Shown piece by piece: positions 16,910 to 25,272 of a stretch of 64,000 bases of DNA; position 1 is the stretch's first letter, and every line of letters starts with the position of its first letter. The stretch comes from G963665495 sp963677785 (GTDB taxonomy: Bacteria; Desulfobacterota; Desulfovibrionia; Desulfovibrionales; Desulfovibrionaceae), in assembly GCA_963677785.2 (NCBI GenBank), contig CAXXDH010000003.1, positions 3,100,001 to 3,164,000 of the forward strand, in the 5' to 3' direction. A program made the position numbers and the translations under genes. The notes below the pieces were generated by a model that was not told the origin of the DNA, did no database searches, and worked only from the letters and a program-made list of their open reading frames with translations.

Positions 16910-18247
16910 TTATTGCTTTCCTTTGGCGGGCGGAAGCAGATCAAAAGGGTCCGCAATGGAGTCCTTTCGGCTGGAGGGCTGCGCGTTGGAGGACGCTGCA
17001 GGTGCTTTTTCCCCATTCTTTGCGGCCGCAGGTTTGGAAGTCTTTGGTTTTTTTTTGGGGGAAGGTTTGTCTGCTGCTAGACTTTCAGGCTGCTGCGGGA
17101 GATCCGCATTTTGGGTCGTATCCTGATCTGTTAAAAGCGGATCCAGGTCCTTGTCGGGGGCATTGTCGAAAGGAATTTGCGGTGAATAGGACCGCGAAGA
17201 CAAGAGGTCCGGCGGCAGGGCCGTTTTCGGCAGCTGCAGCGGCGCGTCGTTGGGCAGATAAAAGGATTTGATCTGTGGTGCGACCTTGTTGATATATTCG
17301 TAGGTCAACAAGTTGGGATTGATCTGAAGCGCCTGGGCCACGCGATGGAAATACTCGGCCTGAGCCTGGGCCTGGAGTACGATGGCCCGCGCGTCGGCCT
17401 GTGCCGTGACCACGATGGCCTGGGCTTCCGCCCTGGCGGCAATTCGGGTTTTTTCCGCCAATCCTTTGGCGTAATTGGCGATTTGCCGGGCTTCATGCTC
17501 CGTACGGGTTGTGCCCTGTTCGGCCACCTGTTTTTGTTCCACGGCCTGGGCGTACAAGTGCGTAAACGTGATGTCGCGAAGCAGAAAAGCTTCCAGAATC
17601 AGAGAGTTGTAGCTGAAGATGACCTTCAGGTGGTTGCTGAGTTCTTTTTCTGCATGGCGCCTGCTGTGGCTGTTGATTTCCGATACCGAAAACTTGGAGA
17701 CCACAAGCCGGACCGTGCCCCGAATAATGGGGCGGACCATTTCTTGAACATAGCGGTGCTGCCAGTTGATGTGCAGGTTCACCACCTTTTCCGGCGCAAT
17801 GCGGTAGAGAACGGAACAGTTGATGTCCACTTCCTGTCCATCGGACGTACGGGCGGTGATGGAATCATCGCCTTTGTGCTGTCCCTCCAGCGGATTGCTG
17901 ACGATGGTGTAAGTTTGCCAGTAGAGCGGATAGATTTCAACACGCTGCAGCAGCGGGGCTATAAGATGCAAGCCGCCGTTCAGCGGTTTTTTCCGGATAC
18001 CGCCCTTGTCGATCATGGAAACCACGACACCGGTGTATTGCGGCGGGATGAATACCAGGCTGAAATGCAACGTGGTGACGAACAGCAGAACAAGAAGATG
18101 AATGCTCCAGCGCTTTATGGAAAAGGTTTTTTTACAGGCGGAAAGCGGACCTTCGCGTCGCAGCACCCGAAAAAACGAGTACACAAGCATCACGACGAAC
18201 AGAATCCAGGATGCAATGACGAACAAATGGAGGAATTCTTCGATCAT
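16910..18247 (-). CDS. SPFH/prohibitin-domain membrane protein B
   Basis: 445 residues from the ATG at 18247, which lies 4 nt after the upstream stop; a longer frame would overlap SPFH-A by about 50 nt. Two N-terminal membrane helices (about 5-25 and 45-65) are followed by an SPFH domain (about 70-280), with the PPQYTGVVVSMIDKGG start and the TSDGQEVDINCSVLYRI strand pair. A long Ala/Glu/Gln-rich coiled coil (about 240-330) follows, then a Pro/Lys-rich tail. SPFH proteins assemble into large membrane rings or microdomains that confine proteases or transporters. It is a paralogue of the preceding gene, so a hetero-oligomer such as HflK/HflC is plausible. Confidence 0.86.
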   Translation of the reverse strand: MIEEFLHLFVIASWILFVVMLVYSFFRVLRREGPLSACKKTFSIKRWSIHLLVLLFVTTLHFSLVFIPPQYTGVVVSMIDKGGIRKKPLNGGLHLIAPLLQRVEIYPLYWQTYTIVSNPLEGQHKGDDSITARTSDGQEVDINCSVLYRIAPEKVVNLHINWQHRYVQEMVRPIIRGTVRLVVSKFSVSEINSHSRRHAEKELSNHLKVIFSYNSLILEAFLLRDITFTHLYAQAVEQKQVAEQGTTRTEHEARQIANYAKGLAEKTRIAARAEAQAIVVTAQADARAIVLQAQAQAEYFHRVAQALQINPNLLTYEYINKVAPQIKSFYLPNDAPLQLPKTALPPDLLSSRSYSPQIPFDNAPDKDLDPLLTDQDTTQNADLPQQPESLAADKPSPKKKPKTSKPAAAKNGEKAPAASSNAQPSSRKDSIADPFDLLPPAKGKQ

Positions 18248-18251
18248 GATG

Positions 18252-19511
18252 CTATCTCTTTTGTTCTGGAGCGGGTATCTGCGCCACTCCGGGCGCGGCT
18301 TCAAACGGGAGGTTCCTGCCGGGGACAGAGCCGGGCAAGGCCTGTTTCAATGCCTCCAGTCCAGGCCCTGACGCTTCCCCTCCAACTGGTTGCCTGAGGG
18401 CTTTCGTAGTGGTGGCAGAGGGGGCCTTCTGATTGGACAAGGCGCCGTAAGAAGCTTGTTTGTCTGTAGTTTTTGGTAGCGGTAGAATCACTGACGTCTT
18501 GTCCGGCAACAACATGACATCCAGTTCCGGCGGCAGATTGTCGATGTATTGGAAGGTCAGGAGGTCCCTGTTGGTCTGCAAGGCGTTGGAGATGAGTTGC
18601 AGGGCCTTTTGCCGGGCTTGCGCCTTGATTATCTTGGCCTGGGCCCGGGCCTCGGCCATGAAACGGATGGCATCCGCCTTGGCCTGGGCGAGAATACGGA
18701 TCTGGCGGCTGTTGCCTTCGGCCAGGTTCATTATCTGACGCGCTTCATGGTGCCGCTGGGTCTGTTTCTCGAGAGCCACCTGCTTAAGTTCAACGGCATG
18801 CGAATAGTCCTCGGAGAAGGTGATGTTGCGCAGAATAAAATTTTTCATGAGCAGGCCCACGCGGTTCGAGATGCGGCGCAACTGGCCCGAGAGTTCGAGC
18901 CCCATGATCCTGCGTGAACTGCTGTTGACTTCGTCCACAGTGTATTTGGCGACATAGTCGCGGATGACGCCGCGAACCATGGGCCGGACGAGGTCTTCAA
19001 CATAGCGGTTCTGCCAGTCGATATGCAGTTTGACCACTTTGTTCGGGTTGACCGCGAACATGAAGGAGCAGTCGATGATCACTTCCTGGCCGTCGGTCGT
19101 ACGGCAACGAATGGAATCGTCGCCCTGGTGGTTGCCGTCGGCAGGTCTCCAGGTCATGGTGTAGGTCTGTATCGAGATGGGGTAGGGAACGACCGTCTCC
19201 ACGATGGGCGCTATCCAGTTGAGTCCCCCGTGCAAGGGCTCCGGGCGGATACCTCCCCGGGTGATCATGGAGACCACCACCCCCACGTTTTGGGGGTAGA
19301 TGAAAACAGTGGCGGCGTTGACCAGTGTGACCAGCAGCAGCATTGCCAAAAACATCAGCAAACGCCGCATGCGCAGCAGGTTTTTGAAGGCGGTCCAGAG
19401 GCCGCGCGTACGCGTTTGCCGCCAAAAGACATAACAGACCCAGATTCCGAAAACGCACCAGGCCGTTATGGTGAAGTAGTACAAAGCTCTGTCAAGCATC
19501 GGTACCGCCAT
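18252..19511 (-). CDS. SPFH/prohibitin-domain membrane protein A
   Basis: 419 residues with two N-terminal membrane helices (about 10-30 and 50-72), then an SPFH domain that begins with YPQNVGVVVSMITRGGIRPE and contains TTDGQEVIIDCSFMFAV. An alanine- and glutamine-rich coiled coil follows (about 220-310), and the tail is low-complexity. It shares the whole layout with SPFH-B but differs enough to be an old duplication. The start follows an AAGGA site. It lies directly downstream of the second ABC gene and may scaffold the exporters into a membrane microdomain; that link is inferred from operon structure only. Confidence 0.86.
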   Translation of the reverse strand: MAVPMLDRALYYFTITAWCVFGIWVCYVFWRQTRTRGLWTAFKNLLRMRRLLMFLAMLLLVTLVNAATVFIYPQNVGVVVSMITRGGIRPEPLHGGLNWIAPIVETVVPYPISIQTYTMTWRPADGNHQGDDSIRCRTTDGQEVIIDCSFMFAVNPNKVVKLHIDWQNRYVEDLVRPMVRGVIRDYVAKYTVDEVNSSSRRIMGLELSGQLRRISNRVGLLMKNFILRNITFSEDYSHAVELKQVALEKQTQRHHEARQIMNLAEGNSRQIRILAQAKADAIRFMAEARAQAKIIKAQARQKALQLISNALQTNRDLLTFQYIDNLPPELDVMLLPDKTSVILPLPKTTDKQASYGALSNQKAPSATTTKALRQPVGGEASGPGLEALKQALPGSVPGRNLPFEAAPGVAQIPAPEQKR

Positions 19512-19543
19512 TCAAATCGTCCTTTTCCAGTCCATCCGCGAGG

Positions 19544-21754
19544 TCACGGATGGGCTATGACCAGCAGCGCTGGAGCCCGCTTGAACACACATTCGAGCGC
19601 CAGCCGCAGGTTGGCCGGGTCCAGGGCTGCGAAACTTTCATCCAGTATGATCAGGTCCGTGTGCTGTAGCAGCGCACGGGCTATGTATAATCTGCTGCGT
19701 TCGCCGTGGGACAGCTGCCAGCCGCTTTCTCCCACGATTTGCTGGAATCCTGCCGGCATACGTTCCAGCAGGTCGCCAAGTCCGAGTTCCCTGCAGATGG
19801 TTTCGGCTTCGTCCAGATCTTCATCGCGCGGGGGCCAGCAGCGCCCCATGAGCAGGTTGAACGAGAAAGTCTCCGTAAAGACGTGGTTCTCGTGAAACTG
19901 CGGGGCGGAAACCACCCGGCTGCGCCAGGTTTCCGTGCCCAGTGTCTGCATATCAAAACCGCGCAACAAATGCAGCCCGGAAAGAGGCTTGCGCAGCCCG
20001 GCAACCAGACTGGCGAGCGTAGTCTTGCCTCCTCCGGACGGTCCTTCCAGAAGAATGCGGTCGCTGTCGAAAATTTTCAGGTCGCATCCGTTGAGTACCG
20101 AGTGTCCGTAGTCCCTATACCGGAAAACAAGGTCGCGCGAAAGTAGCAGCGGGTCCGGGGTGGTTTTTCCCGAAACGGCTTCGGCGTCGTGTTCGGTGGA
20201 AAAAGCCAGGGAGAACGAGGCGGCTTCGCTGTTGAGTTCGGGATCTTTGACCCGGAACATGGGGGTGATCTGTTCCCAGGCAATGCGGACCTGGACCAGA
20301 CTGATAACACCCATGACAAAGGTGGACAGCGATTGCGACGCAAGCAGCACGCCGCCCAGGCTGATGGCCAGGGCGCTGTCGGCCTGCGGGGTAAACACGA
20401 ACGCATAGGCGCAGCCCGCCAACCCGAGCAGCAGCCAGCCGCGCGAACTGAATGCCTGCAGGCTGATGCCCGCACGATCGAGCTGTTCCGAAAGCGTCAG
20501 GTAGCGGTGCAGCTGGCGGTCTTCCTCCTCATGCCATTTATCCGGTTCTTTTTGGGCAAGGCGCGTCCGGTTGCCCACCATCTGTTCGACAATGCCGTTG
20601 GTCATTTCACGATAACTGGCAACCCAGGAACGGCTTTTACGGTAATAGTTCCAGCAAAAGAGAAAATTGACCAGCATCCAGAGCACAAGGCTCAGTCCGT
20701 GCAACGGCCCGCCGGCGCCCTTGGCCAGAATGAACACCGCGCACAACAGCTCGAACAGGGCAACAAAAGCGGCGAAGCCGCCCTGGAGCAGCAGTTGCTC
20801 AAAGGCTTCGGATTCCATTACCCGGCTCAGGAACTGGCCTGCGCCCTGGCTGCGGATGGATTCGGGCTCCAGCTGGAGCGTTCCGAAGATCAAGCGGAGT
20901 TTGAGCAGCAGTCCGGAACCGGTGGAAAGCAGGCTCTGCGACCATATTTCGAGCAATTGAAAGGGAATGATGCTGACCAGCAGCAAAGCCCAGGCCGTCA
21001 GCCACGAACGTTCGAAATAACCTTGCAGCGCGCCCTGGCCAATGATCCACCAGGACAGGAAAAACAGGCCGAGGGCCAGCACGTGGGCCAGAAAGAAAGT
21101 TCCCAGCCGCCAATGCAGTTTTTGCCTGCGTATTTGTCCCAGAAAATTGCTAGCGGGAGAAAGCCGGAGCAGCCAGCAGCCTTCTATGGGAATGGCACCA
21201 AGCTGTTCGCGCATGATCGCCCGTTTGGCGTAATCACGTCTGGCTTCTTCGATCTTTGCCCGGTCGAACAGTGCGTCTATGTGGCTTGAAACAGCTCCTT
21301 CCAAATGGCCGCACAAGGCCAAGCGGACCTGTTCTCGGGGAACCACGCGGGTGCGCCTGTTCTGGCAAAGCAGGCGCATGCGGCCGCGCTGCGAGCGCAG
21401 AACCAGAATATAGCCCGGCGTGCTGTTTCCATTGCCCGGCCGGACGCGCAGCAAGGCCGGCGCACAGGCGTCCAGCATGGCTTCGAGATCGGCGTAGGTC
21501 GTCTCCACCTCTTCGGATTCGATTTGCAGTCTGGTGGCGAGAAACTGGATCCATTTGGCATGGACGTCCGGATCCGGCTGCCGCAACGCATCAGGTGCCG
21601 GCGGCGGTTCGACGGGCGTCGACGTCAGCCGGCTTTTCCTGGCCAGCAGTTCCATGGCCTCATTGAGGCGTTCGGCCGGCCATACGCAGCTTTCCCAGGG
21701 CAGATTGTTTTGCAAGCGAATCTCTGAACGGTATTGGGAGTCATAAAAAAACAA
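19544..21754 (-). CDS. Second export-type ABC transporter (no C39 cysteine), C-terminus cut at the H-loop
   Basis: 736 residues. The N-terminal ~190 residues look like a degenerate C39-like domain: a YADLEAMLD helix and paired strands, without a catalytic Cys-Gly block. Six membrane helices (about 215-480) and a nucleotide domain follow, with Walker A GPSGGGKTT, signature LSHGERSR, Walker B LIILDES and the H-loop His. Translation stops one codon after that His (VIAHP-stop). Removing one C would restore the usual HR and add about 16 residues. The start is also uncertain: TTG at 21754 is the only codon available after an in-frame stop, beside a run of seven T. In NHLM-type sets a second ABC protein pairs with the C39 one. 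Confidence 0.85.
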   Translation of the reverse strand: MFFYDSQYRSEIRLQNNLPWESCVWPAERLNEAMELLARKSRLTSTPVEPPPAPDALRQPDPDVHAKWIQFLATRLQIESEEVETTYADLEAMLDACAPALLRVRPGNGNSTPGYILVLRSQRGRMRLLCQNRRTRVVPREQVRLALCGHLEGAVSSHIDALFDRAKIEEARRDYAKRAIMREQLGAIPIEGCWLLRLSPASNFLGQIRRQKLHWRLGTFFLAHVLALGLFFLSWWIIGQGALQGYFERSWLTAWALLLVSIIPFQLLEIWSQSLLSTGSGLLLKLRLIFGTLQLEPESIRSQGAGQFLSRVMESEAFEQLLLQGGFAAFVALFELLCAVFILAKGAGGPLHGLSLVLWMLVNFLFCWNYYRKSRSWVASYREMTNGIVEQMVGNRTRLAQKEPDKWHEEEDRQLHRYLTLSEQLDRAGISLQAFSSRGWLLLGLAGCAYAFVFTPQADSALAISLGGVLLASQSLSTFVMGVISLVQVRIAWEQITPMFRVKDPELNSEAASFSLAFSTEHDAEAVSGKTTPDPLLLSRDLVFRYRDYGHSVLNGCDLKIFDSDRILLEGPSGGGKTTLASLVAGLRKPLSGLHLLRGFDMQTLGTETWRSRVVSAPQFHENHVFTETFSFNLLMGRCWPPRDEDLDEAETICRELGLGDLLERMPAGFQQIVGESGWQLSHGERSRLYIARALLQHTDLIILDESFAALDPANLRLALECVFKRAPALLVIAHP

Positions 21755-21891
21755 CGCTCACCGGCGAAAAGGAGCCCAGCAACGCGCAACATTGTAAAAA
21801 AACTTACACTACATATAGTTATGCAGCAAGTGGAAGATTCAAAACCAAGGTGTGGGGTACGCTGTGCGCGACACGGGAGCGTCGCAGCGAT

Positions 21892-23180
21892 TCAGGGCTG
21901 TTGTCCGGTGTGCCCATCGCAAGCGGCGCGGAAAAGGGATTCATATAAAAAATTGGCGCAATACGTGTGTCCTTTGGGGGTGAAATGGGCGGTACCTCCC
22001 AGAGAAAAATGCTTTTGCACGGTTTGTATTCCCTTCAGTCCTTGACGTGTGATCAGGTCGCGATACATATGCAGCAGGCCGTTTACGGGGATGCCCTGTC
22101 GGTTCAGTTTTTGGGATAATGCCGTTTCCACGGCCGTCATGTTTACTCCGGGAAAAGGCGTACGCCAGCCGTAACGCCGGACGTAATCGTACCAGGGCCT
22201 GTTCAGGTTGGGCACAAAGATCACGGTCAGGCGGATATTTTCGGCTTTGGCGTCTGCTGCCATTTTTCCGTACAGTTTCGGCAGATCCGCAACACGTTAA
22301 GGACTTCCGGAGGGCGCGGTTCCCGGAAGATGAATCCGGTGGCGCTGTTGCTGTCATAGATACGGTCATGGATTCTTTTCATGCCGCCTGCCTCGGGAGA
22401 GCTCCTTTGGCAGCTTCTGGCTGCCTGGAATGTCTGAATCGCCTGGGAGAGAAGCTTTGCACTATTTTGTCCAGGACCCGGTTCAACAGGAGATAACTCT
22501 CCGCAATATTGATCAGGCGGTAATACGAAAGCGGCTTGTGGTTTGCGTCAAGGAAGTGTCTGAATCGCCGGGAATTGCGCCTGTCTTCATCGCTTAAGGA
22601 GAGGGTGCCGTCCGGGGCGAGATTATAGGCAAAATAGAGGTCCGTGTTGTTGTATTGTTCGAGTTTTCTGTTGGCGTTGCGGAAGTCGTTGCCGGAAAAG
22701 TGGACAATAATCGCCGTATCAATAGCGAAATGTTCCTTGTCGTACTTGAGGATCTCCAGATAATGCTGCGGGCCTTTCCCCGAATACCCCGTGGCAATGA
22801 CATCGTATTTGCACGGGCAACGGGTTTCCAGGAGTTGTTGCAGCCGTACTCCCATATGCTCCTGCCTGGAAATTTGCAGTGCGTCGATAAAGCTGTCTCC
22901 GATGATTGCCACGCGGTTTGTATTTTTTCGGAAAACAAATCCGGGGTAGTGCCAGCCATAACGGTTCATGATGCCGTTCCCAATCCCTTCCCCGCAATAA
23001 TACACTCGCCGTACGGGGTATGATGGGTAATGTTGAGATGCGGCAGCAGGCCGAAAAACGCCAGAATCTGCAATCCTATTTCAACGAAGAAAATGAGAAA
23101 GAGCAGGTAGCGGAGGAAGAAGCGGATTTTTTATTCGGGGCACAAGGCTGCGGCAAAACAGAGCAGAGTGCCGAGACACC
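21892..23180 (-). pseudogene. Degenerate SGNH-hydrolase (AlgX/DltD-like) gene
   Basis: The pieces lie in different frames but in the right order. A membrane anchor (LLFLIFFVEIGLQILAFFGL) ends near 23010. A block with the SGNH serine motif IIGDSF covers about 23005-22379. A short stretch beginning MKRIHDRIYD starts at about 22383, and a C-terminal block with HFTPKGH (22263-21892) carries the expected catalytic Asp/His region. At least three frame breaks separate them (near 23010, 22385 and 22290), so no full-length product can be made. Intact relatives O-acylate or de-acylate surface polysaccharides. The decay, together with the neighbouring FkbM gene, suggests a dismantled glycan locus. Confidence 0.72.
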
Positions 23181-23229
23181 AAAAGAGCTACAATTGCAGA
23201 GGGTAGCTCATACCATCGAGCATATTTGA

Positions 23230-23599
23230 AAAACGGATTCCGCAACTGGCGCACAAAGCAACGCGCTGCACCAAAAAAAAAAGCGACAACCGGTCAGGAA
23301 AAAAGGAAAAAGAGCTTGCCATGATTTAATTTGTTGGGGTGCGTATATGAAGTGGAGGCGTGCGAGTGTCAGTTGAAACGCCCGCCGTGAAGAGGAATCG
23401 TTTTTTTTTGTTGTATTTGTCAAGAATTACTTGTTTGATTGAGGGGGCTCTGCTTAAAAGCGCCTTTAGTTTGTTGGATATTCACGTTAATATCAACCCA
23501 TTTTGTTGTTTTGACAGTTGTGTATTTCTTTGGTAATGTTCATTAAATATCGGATAAAATTGATTTATTTCTAATAATTTTATAATAATAGGAACTTTT
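23230..23599. other. AT-rich gene-free stretch before the FkbM gene
   Basis: About 370 bp with falling GC. Short frames occur but have no ribosome sites or recognisable products. It probably carries the promoter of the FkbM gene, but I see no clear -35/-10 pair. Confidence 0.5.
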
Positions 23600-24466
23600 A
23601 TGGGGTTTCTGGGGGCAGTTCTCAATGTTTATGGTTCAATAATTAGGGCGATGTATTCGCCATTCTATGTATTGCCTGCGCAGCAGCGTAATCTGGCATT
23701 ATCGTCACTTTATAGTAAAATATTTCCTATACTGGATGTGGAGACGAAATATGGCGTGATTAAATTTTATTCTCCATCCACAAAAGTTGCCTGGAGAGTA
23801 AATACGTATCATGAAAAAGAACCAGAAACATTACATTGGATTGATACATTTGATCCTGCAGATGTTTTTTGGGATATTGGAGCCAACATCGGTCTTTACT
23901 CTTTATATGCTGCAAAGAGAAAGATTAAAACATTTGCCTTCGAGCCAGCATCTTCCAATTTTTACCTGCTCAACCGCAATATTGAACTTAACGATCTGAA
24001 CGCATTCTTAATGGCCTATTGCTGCGGCCTGGATAATAAAGAATATCTGGGCTGTTTGCATATGAGCTCTACAGAACCGGGGAATGCCTTGTCCTTATCC
24101 TGTACGGATAATCTTGATTCCGATCTGCATATTCGGACCGTCTGTTTTCCCGTATCGTTTAGCCAGGGAATTGGAACCTATAGTATAGATGGTCTGGTGC
24201 GATCGCTGCACATTGATTTTCCCAACCATATAAAAATCGATGTGGATGGAATTGAGCTGCAGATTCTTGATGGGGCTCGAGAAACGTTCAATGATTCGCG
24301 TTTGAAAAGTGTTTTGGTGGAGCTGGATTCCGGCGATGCGGAACAGATTGCGTATGTTTTGGAGCTGTTCTCGGATGCGGGGATGCATCTGGTTAAAAAG
24401 GACCAGTCAGAGATGACGCGAAAGGGACGCTTTTCCTCCCAGTTCAATTATATTTTCAGCAGATAA
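23600..24466 (+). CDS. FkbM-family methyltransferase
   Basis: 288 residues. The SAM-binding block DVFWDIGANIGLYSLYAAKR lies at about 88-107, followed by FAFEPASSNF and the C-terminal FkbM signature IKIDVDGIELQILDGA. FkbM enzymes usually O-methylate sugars of surface glycans or natural products. The gene is markedly AT-richer than its neighbours, including AT-ending codons, which points to recent transfer. It stands alone beside a decayed SGNH gene. The substrate cannot be told from the sequence. Confidence 0.88.
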   Translation: MGFLGAVLNVYGSIIRAMYSPFYVLPAQQRNLALSSLYSKIFPILDVETKYGVIKFYSPSTKVAWRVNTYHEKEPETLHWIDTFDPADVFWDIGANIGLYSLYAAKRKIKTFAFEPASSNFYLLNRNIELNDLNAFLMAYCCGLDNKEYLGCLHMSSTEPGNALSLSCTDNLDSDLHIRTVCFPVSFSQGIGTYSIDGLVRSLHIDFPNHIKIDVDGIELQILDGARETFNDSRLKSVLVELDSGDAEQIAYVLELFSDAGMHLVKKDQSEMTRKGRFSSQFNYIFSR

Positions 24467-24520
24467 ACCAGGCTGTGGTGTCCTCAGTTTGAAAATGTGT
24501 GCATTTTTCCAGATAGGGCT

Positions 24521-24886
24521 ATGCGAAAAAAATCCAGACAAGATGTAGTGGCGGTGTACTCCACGGATCAGGGACGCATCTGTCCTGACTGCGGCCAGGC
24601 TGTTACCGCATGTACGTGCGGCAAGCAACAGGCGCCGGTTGAGAAAAAACGTACGGTGTACATTGCGAGGCAGACCAAGGGGCGCAAGGGAAAAGGGGTG
24701 TCGCTGGTCACCGGCGTCCCCCTGGAGCCCGCTGCGCTGGCCGGCCTGGCCCAAAAACTGAAGCAGAAATGCGGCAGCGGCGGCACCGTCAAGGATGGGG
24801 TCATTGAGATTCAGGGGGATCATCGCCAGGTTCTCAAAGCGGAACTGGAAAAGCTGGGCTATTCGGTGAAGCTTTCGGGCGGGTAG
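24521..24886 (+). CDS. YciH/SUI1-type translation initiation factor
   Basis: 121 residues. A zinc-ribbon-like N-terminus (CPDC, then CTC) precedes the SUI1 fold, with TKGRKGKGVSLVTG at about 54 and a C-terminal QGDHRQVLKAEL helix. Bacterial YciH resembles eIF1 and may affect start-codon fidelity. The ATG at 24521 is preferred over an upstream one because the family starts near this position and an AGGG lies just upstream. Confidence 0.88.
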   Translation: MRKKSRQDVVAVYSTDQGRICPDCGQAVTACTCGKQQAPVEKKRTVYIARQTKGRKGKGVSLVTGVPLEPAALAGLAQKLKQKCGSGGTVKDGVIEIQGDHRQVLKAELEKLGYSVKLSGG

Positions 24887-24973
24887 GCTTTTGAAACGCA
24901 AATTGCCGGTAACGCCGTCGATAGTGAATCAGCCCCATTGAATATTCCAGGGGATCGGGCTACACTTCTAACC

Positions 24974-25261
24974 ATGTTTACGACTGTTCGCGCAAAAATG
25001 ATTCTTTTTCTTGGAATCGCGCTGTTGTTTTTCAGCACGCTCTTTCCCCCGTGGGTCGTGTTTACTGTCGGGAAAACCGGGAGTACGGAGTTGCCCCTGG
25101 GGTTCGGTTTTCTGTTTACAACCCCCGAACCGCGGACAGCCGGCGTGCACATCAAAGTGGACTTTTTCCGGTTGGGACTGGATTGGATTGTTCTGCTCTG
25201 CTGGGTGGTCCTTGCCTTGGTGCACGAATATCGCAGCCAGGCCGAAAGCGACGAAGAATAG
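24974..25261 (+). CDS. Small hypothetical membrane protein
   Basis: 95 residues with two membrane helices (about 7-27 and 65-83) joined by a loop of about 35 residues, and an acidic C-terminus. No recognised family. The ATG at 24974 places the first helix normally; no strong ribosome site is seen. It ends 11 nt before the convergent HEAT-repeat gene. Confidence 0.6.
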   Translation: MFTTVRAKMILFLGIALLFFSTLFPPWVVFTVGKTGSTELPLGFGFLFTTPEPRTAGVHIKVDFFRLGLDWIVLLCWVVLALVHEYRSQAESDEE

Positions 25262-25272
25262 ATTCGGCCAGG

